Virus record (IMG/VR): IMGVR_UViG_3300031774_000050
Span: 1 to 40,117 of that record
DNA: 40,117 bases
Reading direction: 5' to 3' (one strand)
Origin: a virus
This document shows positions 28,459 to 34,236 of this stretch, in pieces. Positions within the stretch are counted from its first letter, which is position 1. Each line of letters begins with the position of its first letter. The notes beneath the pieces were generated by a model. That model was not told the origin of the DNA and searched no databases. It saw only the letters and a program-made list of their open reading frames with translations. The translations under genes were made by a program, and so were the position numbers.

Positions 28459-29766
28459 ATGTCAGATGAAATAGCGAAACAACGACCAACGGCGACCGAC
28501 TTTATGGAAATCGGTTCTTCGGGGCTTGTTCAATATGGAGGTCGTGTCGAAGAAGATTTCTTGCGTCAATTGCAAGGCAGGCGAGGTTACGCAATCTATC
28601 GAGAGATGGCTGAGAATCACCCAGTCATCGGAGGCATATTAACAGCGGTCGAAATGTTGTTCCGTTCCGTTGATTGGGCAGTCGAACCAAGCGACGCAGA
28701 CGACCAACGATCAATCGACGAAGCCGAATTTGTGGCGGAGTGCATGAACGACATGAGCATCACTTGGCAAGACACAGTTAACAACGTGCTATCGATGTTG
28801 ACCTACGGCTTCTGCTACAACGAAATCGTCTACAAACGTCGAGATGGGCATAAAGCAGATGGCGAGTCGTCATCATTCAGCGATCAACGTATTGGTTGGC
28901 GGAAGATGCCAGTGAGGTCACAGGACACAGTGTACGAGTGGAAGTTTGATGACAACGGCGGGATCGAAGGCATGACTCAAATGAATCCCATAGCGGGAAC
29001 CGGACCTGTGTTTATTCCTATCGAGAAATCTTTGTTGTTTCGAACATCGACAAAGTTAAACAATCCCAAAGGCAGAAGCGTTCTTCGAAGTTCGTACACA
29101 TCATGGTATTACCAGAAACGCATTCAACAGATCGAAGCAATCGGTATCGAGCGTGACTTGGCAGGATTGCCTGTCGCCTTTGTACCTCCTCAACTCCTTT
29201 CCGATAATGCAACAGCTCAAGAATCGGCTGCATTAACTGAGATTAAGAAAATCGTTCGAAACATACGACGAGATGAGCAAGAGGGGCTTGTGTTCCCGCT
29301 TGCCTACGATTACGAAACAGGACACAAAGCATTTGACATTCAACTTCTAAGCACAGGAGGTCGACGACAGTTCGACACCAACGCCATCATCAATCGATAC
29401 GACCAAAGGATCGCTATGTCGATTCTTGCCGACTTCATACTCTTAGGACATGAGAAGATCGGAACGCAGGCGCTAAGTGTTTCGAAGATCGAACTGTTCA
29501 TGGACACGATCGAGGCATGGCTGGCTTCCATCGCCGATGTGTTCAATCAATACGCAATTCCTCGCCTTATGAGATTGAACGGCATCACAGACGATCTCTT
29601 TCCTCATATCACATACACCGCTCCTCGAGATCCCGACATTGGCATCTTAGGCGATTACGTCAGCAAACTGACATCATCAGGCGCATTGTTGCCCGACAAT
29701 GACCTTTCCGACTATTTGCGCAATCTTGCGGGATTACCGACGGAAACAGCCGAAGAAGTCGAATAA
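28459..29766 (+). CDS. Portal protein (Mu gp29/DUF935 type)
   Basis: 435 residues. GYAIYREMAENHPVIGGILTAVEMLFRSVDWAVEPSD is the typical opening; TYGFCYNEIVYKRRDG and LLFRTSTKLNNPKGRSVLRSSY with WYYQKRIQQIEAIGIERDLAGLPV follow; the end holds ADFILLGHEK and the wing helices DTIEAWLASIADVFNQYAIPRL. Forms the dodecameric ring for DNA entry and connection to the neck. AGGAGG precedes the ATG. It pairs with the MuF-like gene next to it, as in Mu-type head modules. Confidence 0.92.
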   Translation: MSDEIAKQRPTATDFMEIGSSGLVQYGGRVEEDFLRQLQGRRGYAIYREMAENHPVIGGILTAVEMLFRSVDWAVEPSDADDQRSIDEAEFVAECMNDMSITWQDTVNNVLSMLTYGFCYNEIVYKRRDGHKADGESSSFSDQRIGWRKMPVRSQDTVYEWKFDDNGGIEGMTQMNPIAGTGPVFIPIEKSLLFRTSTKLNNPKGRSVLRSSYTSWYYQKRIQQIEAIGIERDLAGLPVAFVPPQLLSDNATAQESAALTEIKKIVRNIRRDEQEGLVFPLAYDYETGHKAFDIQLLSTGGRRQFDTNAIINRYDQRIAMSILADFILLGHEKIGTQALSVSKIELFMDTIEAWLASIADVFNQYAIPRLMRLNGITDDLFPHITYTAPRDPDIGILGDYVSKLTSSGALLPDNDLSDYLRNLAGLPTETAEEVE

Positions 29767-29783
29767 TGGGCAATTTGCACCCA

Positions 29784-29800
29784 CAGAGATCGATTTTAAG
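29784..29800 (-). promoter_or_regulatory. ATCGATCTCTG element (site G)
   Basis: CAGAGATCGATTTTAAG on the plus strand (minus-strand form CTTAAAATCGATCTCTG), in the 56-base gap between portal and MuF genes, followed downstream by the AGGAG of the MuF gene. Confidence 0.7.
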
Positions 29801-29822
29801 ACGTTTATAGGAGTAGCCCCCT

Positions 29823-31070
29823 ATGATTATGCGTTCTAACAAAGTGCCGGTCAGATGGGCGCAGAAATCTCGCCTTGATAATCAATTGCCTAGATTCCGA
29901 CCGACTGATTCTGATTATTTGGACAAACAAGAACGGAAAATCAGCGACGCATTAATCGACGGCATCGAACAAATCCCAAAGTCGATTAGTCGAGAGATAA
30001 TCTTCGGCAACCTTAATGAAACAACAGCCAAGATGAACTTAATGGAATTATTCATTCCCGAAATTGAACGAGCAGCAAAAGCAATCTTCGCTGTGTATGT
30101 CGAAGGAGTTCGAGATGGTGCTAAGGAAGTTCGAAACGACCTCAACGATGAACTAAAGAGATTACGTTCAAACGCTCGCCTTCGAAGCGTCGATGATGTC
30201 GACAAAGCATTTGACTTACTGATATGGGAACCTTTCGATTGGTCGGCGACTGTCGATCCTTTAGATTTGTTTAATGCACAACCCGACAACATGGCAGGCA
30301 AGGCATACGCAAGGACAAGAGCAACAGATTTATTCTCATCGATCAGCGACGACGTACAGGCGAACATTGCAACAATGATCTCAGAAGGGTTTACAGCTCA
30401 ACAAGCATTCTCGACAGGTCGACAAGTAACAGGATTAACGACGCAACAAACCGCTCGTCGATTGTTCGACATATTGCAACAAGCATCTCCTGTGCCAATA
30501 ACAGGCGCAGATTACGCCAATCAGATTGTGCCTCACACCAATGGGTTGTTCCCACGATGGGCAAAGGCAGTCGATCGAAGCATGAATGCCTACGCTCATC
30601 GATTAGCAGAGCAAGGAATCGACCCCAAAGAGATTATTCGAAGGACCGACAATCATGGGCAACGATACGGAAACAAATTACGACGAGCAAGAGCAAGAAT
30701 GATTGCACGAACAGAAACGATAGCGGCAAGGAATCAAGCGAAACTCGATACTATGTTAAGAGCGCAACAGATGGGACTTGTTGGTCCCGCAACAGTCAAA
30801 CAATGGGTAATAGGACCGACCGATGTTTGTGAGATATGCGTTCCGATGGGAGGCGAAACGATGCCTTTGGGAATGTCGTTTGATTGGGGAACAGGAGGAG
30901 GCGATTATCCTCCCGCACACCCTAGTTGCCGTTGCACGATTCAAATGGTTCCGAACCTCGACAAAGCCCCGACGCAACAAGGAGCAGGGACTTTAGAAGA
31001 TCCGTTTCGATATCAATTCCACGATGGCGCAACGATCACAATGGCAAGCGGCAATCTTCCAATAACGTAA
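29823..31070 (+). CDS. MuF-like head morphogenesis protein
   Basis: 415 residues with the MuF domain in the second half: AYARTRATDLFSSISDDVQANI, then ARMIARTETIAARNQA, then TDVCEICVPMGGE and PPAHPSCRCTIQMVP, the characteristic C..C ... HP.CRC end. It also has a helical N-terminal region (about 30-130). MuF proteins bind the portal and can be packaged with the DNA. ATG 29823 is preferred (AGGAG); 29829 is an alternative. The last 40 residues (LEDPFRYQFHDGATITM) extend beyond the family core and have no match I know. Confidence 0.88.
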   Translation: MIMRSNKVPVRWAQKSRLDNQLPRFRPTDSDYLDKQERKISDALIDGIEQIPKSISREIIFGNLNETTAKMNLMELFIPEIERAAKAIFAVYVEGVRDGAKEVRNDLNDELKRLRSNARLRSVDDVDKAFDLLIWEPFDWSATVDPLDLFNAQPDNMAGKAYARTRATDLFSSISDDVQANIATMISEGFTAQQAFSTGRQVTGLTTQQTARRLFDILQQASPVPITGADYANQIVPHTNGLFPRWAKAVDRSMNAYAHRLAEQGIDPKEIIRRTDNHGQRYGNKLRRARARMIARTETIAARNQAKLDTMLRAQQMGLVGPATVKQWVIGPTDVCEICVPMGGETMPLGMSFDWGTGGGDYPPAHPSCRCTIQMVPNLDKAPTQQGAGTLEDPFRYQFHDGATITMASGNLPIT

Positions 31071-31071
31071 A

Positions 31072-31101
31072 CAGCCCCCCACCGAACAGGGTGAGGGACT
31101 G
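31072..31101 (-). terminator. Terminator between convergent genes
   Basis: A twelve-base stem (31072-31083 with 31090-31101) that is fully paired, with two G-U pairs, only when read as minus-strand RNA; two pairs become A-C mismatches on the plus strand. The minus strand continues TTTACGTTA. It best ends the minus-strand gene 32116-31124. Confidence 0.68.
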
Positions 31102-31123
31102 CTACGCCTTTACGGAGTAAGGA

Positions 31124-32116
31124 TTAGTTCATGGCTGCTTTCTCGCTCTTTCCCATGTAGTATTCGAACGTTGCGGGGTATGCGCCTGCTGCTACCCAAG
31201 CTCGATCTTGTGCTATGTAGTCGTCGAAACCTTTGTGGTGTTTCTTTGCTACGGCATCTTTGATCGTGTCGAGTCCTTGTCGGTCACGAAGTATCTCAAG
31301 TGCTGCTTCGAGGCTCCATTGATTTGTTCGACCGTTCTCGATGTTCCATTCCATGTATTCGATCCAAGTACTGACTTCCCATTTCATGTCACTAATTTTT
31401 CCGATCAAATTTCGTTCTGTGAGTCTGTAACCGGAACCAACTTTGCCTTCGACGATTGCTTGCTTTAATGCTTTTTCTTCTGCTTTGGTCAATGGCTTCT
31501 CCTTTGGCTCCTCTCGTGACTCTCTGTACTCGACAGGTGCGTCTGGAAAGCAGATTGAGCAGACGATTGTGTCGGCTGATAATTGTTCTGCTACTTCGTC
31601 CCATTGCATCGCTGCGAATGCTGGAATCCAGCTTGTGTGGCTCATGTTGACACCTCGATCGAGTGATGAGCAACGATTGTGGTTCGTCATGTCGTGCAAG
31701 TGACCACCGTGGCAAACTTCCCATCGTGTCCACCCTGAGTAGCTGTCTTGAAGTTCGATGATCCTCAAGCTGATTTCTTGCTCTTTGGCTTCGAGGTCGT
31801 TGATTGTTTCGAAGTGAGTTGATGTTGCAGGAACGCCGATTGCTTTGATTGCGTTTAGTAGCACCCTGCGAACCTTTGCATTGTCGCTATGAATGTTGAA
31901 CTTGCCATTGTAGGTGTTGTGGAATTGTTCTGCGATTGCAGCCGTAACTCCTGCATGGTCGATGCCGTAGTCGCCATCTGTTTTGTTGAACGTGCCTTGA
32001 TCGATTCGCATTTGGCTAAATGCGTAGAAATGATTTGCGTCGATGTCAGCTTGTACTTCTTGCCTTGCTACGATTTGCTCGTAAATTTCAATATCTGTTT
32101 CTTGTTCGAATCCCAT
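31124..32116 (-). CDS. Conserved-leader gene product with possible zinc site, 330 aa
   Basis: Starts MGFEQETDIEIYEQIVARQE at 32116 after GGAAGGAAAA. A His/Cys-rich middle (CHGGHLHDMTNHNRCSS, then TIVCSICFPDAP) suggests a zinc-binding fold, possibly of the type of N-terminal treble-clef or HNH-like modules; no complete nuclease motif is visible. The C-terminal half holds a Lys/Glu-rich stretch and helices (ALKQAIVEGKVG and WIEYMEWNIENG). It interrupts the plus-strand head and tail modules, alone between its promoter and terminator, in the same way as gene 827-1765. Function unknown. Confidence 0.75.
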   Translation of the reverse strand: MGFEQETDIEIYEQIVARQEVQADIDANHFYAFSQMRIDQGTFNKTDGDYGIDHAGVTAAIAEQFHNTYNGKFNIHSDNAKVRRVLLNAIKAIGVPATSTHFETINDLEAKEQEISLRIIELQDSYSGWTRWEVCHGGHLHDMTNHNRCSSLDRGVNMSHTSWIPAFAAMQWDEVAEQLSADTIVCSICFPDAPVEYRESREEPKEKPLTKAEEKALKQAIVEGKVGSGYRLTERNLIGKISDMKWEVSTWIEYMEWNIENGRTNQWSLEAALEILRDRQGLDTIKDAVAKKHHKGFDDYIAQDRAWVAAGAYPATFEYYMGKSEKAAMN

Positions 32117-32183
32117 TGATTTTCCTTCCGGTGAGATGTTTGCTTCCATACTTAAATATAAGGGAACTTATGCAATAATGCAA
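32117..32183 (-). promoter_or_regulatory. Minus-strand promoter with conserved GGAAGCAA leader (copy 5)
   Basis: -35 TTGCAT (32178-32183), 17 bases, -10 TATATT (32155-32160), five bases, ATGGAAGCAA at the RNA start (32149), and CCGGAAGGAAAA before ATG 32116. Spacer differs from the other copies (AAGTTCCCT). Confidence 0.66.
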
Positions 32184-32231
32184 CGATTTATAGGGGGAGA
32201 TTTAAGAAATTTATAGCAACAAAGACAAACG

Positions 32232-32250
32232 CCCTAGATTTAGGTATTCT
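32232..32250 (+). promoter_or_regulatory. CCCTA-N4-TAGGG-type operator overlapping a -10 box (copy 5)
   Basis: CCCTA-GATT-TAGGT (one mismatch) at 32232-32245 runs into -10 TATTCT at 32245-32250. Seven bases later a GTG (32258) opens a 14-codon frame; the first proper gene starts at 32335 with its own AAAGGA. Confidence 0.58.
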
Positions 32251-32334
32251 TTGAACAGTGACCAAGTGTCCAAATGTCCCAGTGACTGAGGTAAATTCGT
32301 AATTTGTCGATGTCACGTTATCCAAAGGAACGAC

Positions 32335-32499
32335 ATGGCAAAGTATCGAGTAACCGGAGGCGAGTCGGGAGATGCCTCGATCGAAGTAGCAGGAAAGACA
32401 TATGAGGTCGGCGATGTTGTCGAAATCAAATCCTCAAGCGACTGGCTAATAAAACAGAAATATGTCGAACCAGTCAACAAGAAAGAGGAGAGTAAATAA
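32335..32499 (+). CDS. Small KYRV-type protein, 54 aa
   Basis: ATG 32335 follows AAAGGA. The protein starts MAKYRVTGGESGDASIEVAG and ends in a charged tail (NKKEESK); its stop overlaps the tail tube start (TAATG). The middle (GKTYEVGDVVEI.SSSDWLIKQKYVEP) looks like a small beta barrel of the kind seen in many phage head-tail proteins. Compare the gene at 597. First gene of the tail operon. Confidence 0.75.
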   Translation: MAKYRVTGGESGDASIEVAGKTYEVGDVVEIKSSSDWLIKQKYVEPVNKKEESK

Positions 32500-33251
32500 T
32501 GCCTACCTTCGTTCATGGTAAGTCAACGGCTGTCTATATCGACGAGTTCGACATGACTTCATACTTCAATCAATCATCGATCACTGTAAGTAATGACGTT
32601 CAAGAAACCACAGCTTATGGCGACACAAATAAGACGTTCATCAACGGTCTACGGTCAGGCACTTTGTCCCTTTCGGGAATGTGGGCGGCTGACACAGATG
32701 GGTCCGATGAAGAATTACAAGCCCTACTCGGCAATTCAACGACACCTATCTTGACTGTTCGAGAAGGATCAGCAGCAATAGGAAGTCGAGCGATCATTGC
32801 GCAAGCAGACGAAACCAATTATGCAATTACAAGTCCGGTGACAAGCATCGCAACAGTAACAGCAGATTTCGAATGTACTCCTAATCAGGTTTCGAATTTG
32901 ACTTTTGCTCTCTGTGCAGGCGTTCAATTAACAGCGGGAGCAAGCATCGCTCACGGTTCATTGGGCGCTCTAAGTTCTGTAGATAACGCTGCATCATCAG
33001 CCAATGGTGGCGCTTCGACTCTACACATTCCCACGAACACAGTAAATGGGAACACAACAATTAAGGTCCAGCATTCGGCGAATGATTCGACGTGGGCTGA
33101 CCTAATTTCGTTTACCGTAGTCGGCTCAACAGTCAAGACTTCGGAAATTAAAGCAGTATCCGGCACAGTAAATCGCTACCTTCGAGTAACGGCTTCAACT
33201 GCCGGTTCAAGCGGCTCCATAACATTTATGGTCGCCTTTGCACGATTCTAG
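32499..33251 (+). CDS. Major tail tube protein with additional C-terminal domain
   Basis: 250 residues. The first 140 form the tail tube domain: MPTFVHGKSTAVYIDEFDMT, then ETTAYGDTNKTFINGLRSG and LSLSGMW, which match the second paralogue at 33264 almost residue for residue at several points. The rest (GASIAHGSLGALSSVDN to ITFMVAFARF) is a beta-sandwich-like addition (HIPTNTVNGNTTIKVQHSAN, ADLISFTVVG, YLRVTASTAGSSGS) that could project outside and bind sugars or cells. Start overlaps the preceding stop. Confidence 0.82.
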   Translation: MPTFVHGKSTAVYIDEFDMTSYFNQSSITVSNDVQETTAYGDTNKTFINGLRSGTLSLSGMWAADTDGSDEELQALLGNSTTPILTVREGSAAIGSRAIIAQADETNYAITSPVTSIATVTADFECTPNQVSNLTFALCAGVQLTAGASIAHGSLGALSSVDNAASSANGGASTLHIPTNTVNGNTTIKVQHSANDSTWADLISFTVVGSTVKTSEIKAVSGTVNRYLRVTASTAGSSGSITFMVAFARF

Positions 33252-33263
33252 AAAGGAATCAAC

Positions 33264-33671
33264 ATGCCAACATTTGCACATGGGAAGTCGACAGACTTTG
33301 CTTTAGACGATACTGGCGGTACTAGCCGCAGTCTCGCTAATACGCTCACTGACGTTAGCTTTCCACAAACAATAGACACCGCTGAGACAACAGCATTCGG
33401 TTCAAGCAACAAATCCTATATTGTCGGCTTGAAAGATGGGTCTTTCAGCGTTTCGGGACTCTGGGACGCAACGATTGACGGCTACATCAGTGGCACAGAG
33501 CCAGCAAGTCGCTCTTTCATTTACGGTCCCGCAGGTTCAACGAGCGGTAATGTTAAATACACCGGCGAGTGTATTCTCACAAATTACTCAGTCAGTAACC
33601 CTGTCGGCGATGTCGTTTCGTATACTCTGGATTTACAAATAACAGGTGCAGTTACTCGAGGCACTTACTAA
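33264..33671 (+). CDS. Second tail tube-like protein, paralogue without the additional domain
   Basis: 135 residues: MPTFAHGKSTDFALDDTGGT, DTAETTAFGSSNKSYIVGLKDG and FSVSGLWDATIDGY align with the upstream gene, so these arose by tandem duplication. It lacks the extra C-terminal domain. One may build the tube core while the other decorates or tips it; a mixed tube is also possible. GAAAGGAATC precedes the ATG. Confidence 0.82.
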   Translation: MPTFAHGKSTDFALDDTGGTSRSLANTLTDVSFPQTIDTAETTAFGSSNKSYIVGLKDGSFSVSGLWDATIDGYISGTEPASRSFIYGPAGSTSGNVKYTGECILTNYSVSNPVGDVVSYTLDLQITGAVTRGTY

Positions 33672-33682
33672 ACAAGGAGAAT

Positions 33683-34042
33683 ATGGTGGCACGATTAGCA
33701 GATAAGATTAGACAAAGCGACGACATGATTTCTGAGATAATCGACGTTCCCGAGTGGGACGTTAAATTGTCGATACGATCAATGACTGGAAACCAGCGTG
33801 CAAACATGCAAACCGAGTGGGCGGATAATGAATCCATGCAAACGGCAAGCATGTTGTACAAGTCAATCATTCAAATATGTTGTTTCGATCCCGACACAGG
33901 AGAGCAGGTCTTTACCGAAGACGATATTGAGTGGTTGTTTGATGAAAAGCAAGCAGGCATTATCGAACAAGTAGGAACTGAGTGTTTGCGTGTTTCGGGA
34001 TTGTCAGGAAACGCTGTTGATGAAGCGGGAAAAGATTCCTAG
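33683..34042 (+). CDS. Tail assembly chaperone, zero-frame product (gpG type)
   Basis: 119 residues. Starts MVARLADKIRQSDDMISEII, then VPEWDVKLSIRSMTGNQRANM, a beta-rich first half typical of gpG-like chaperones, and a helical second half (DDIEWLFDEKQAGIIEQ). It sits between the tail tube and tape measure genes, as usual. Close to its stop lies the slippery site at 34027, through which part of the ribosomes would make the longer GT product. Chaperones of this kind coat the tape measure before tube assembly. Confidence 0.88.
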   Translation: MVARLADKIRQSDDMISEIIDVPEWDVKLSIRSMTGNQRANMQTEWADNESMQTASMLYKSIIQICCFDPDTGEQVFTEDDIEWLFDEKQAGIIEQVGTECLRVSGLSGNAVDEAGKDS

Positions 34043-34236
34043 GGTTCGAAGGAGGAAACCCTGAACTAAGATTCTATTTCCACCTTGCTCGAGAGTTAGG
34101 AATGACAGTCGGCGAAATGTTGAGTCGAATGTCAAGCGCAGAATTAACGCATTGGAGAGCGTTATATCAAATAGAAGCAGACGAAAGAGATAGAGCAAAT
34201 CAAATGACCAAACAACGATCGAGGAGAAGGCGCTAA
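33683..34236 (+). CDS. Tail assembly chaperone, -1 frameshift fusion (gpGT type)
   Basis: Joins 33683-34033 to 34033-34236. The extension reads RFLGFEGGNPELRFYFHLA, then RELGMTVGEMLSRMSSAELT and HWRALYQIEADERD, the standard gpT-like motif with LA.ELG.TV.E...S..EL..W. The full product is 184 residues and ends one base inside the tape measure start (TAATG). The only ATGs in the extension are internal to the conserved domain, so no independent start fits. Confidence 0.88.
34027..34062 (+). other. Programmed -1 ribosomal frameshift site in the tail chaperone gene
   Basis: G_GGA_AAA (34027-34033) in the zero frame, seven bases of spacer, then a stem AGGGTT (34041-34046) with AACCCT (34057-34062) and a ten-base loop. 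The -1 frame is open to 34236 and encodes the gpT-like domain. Confidence 0.88.

Noticed and set aside
32258-32302. A 14-codon GTG frame at the predicted RNA start of the tail operon
   Set aside because: Too short to support by itself; could be a leader peptide, but no attenuation-like hairpins were seen.
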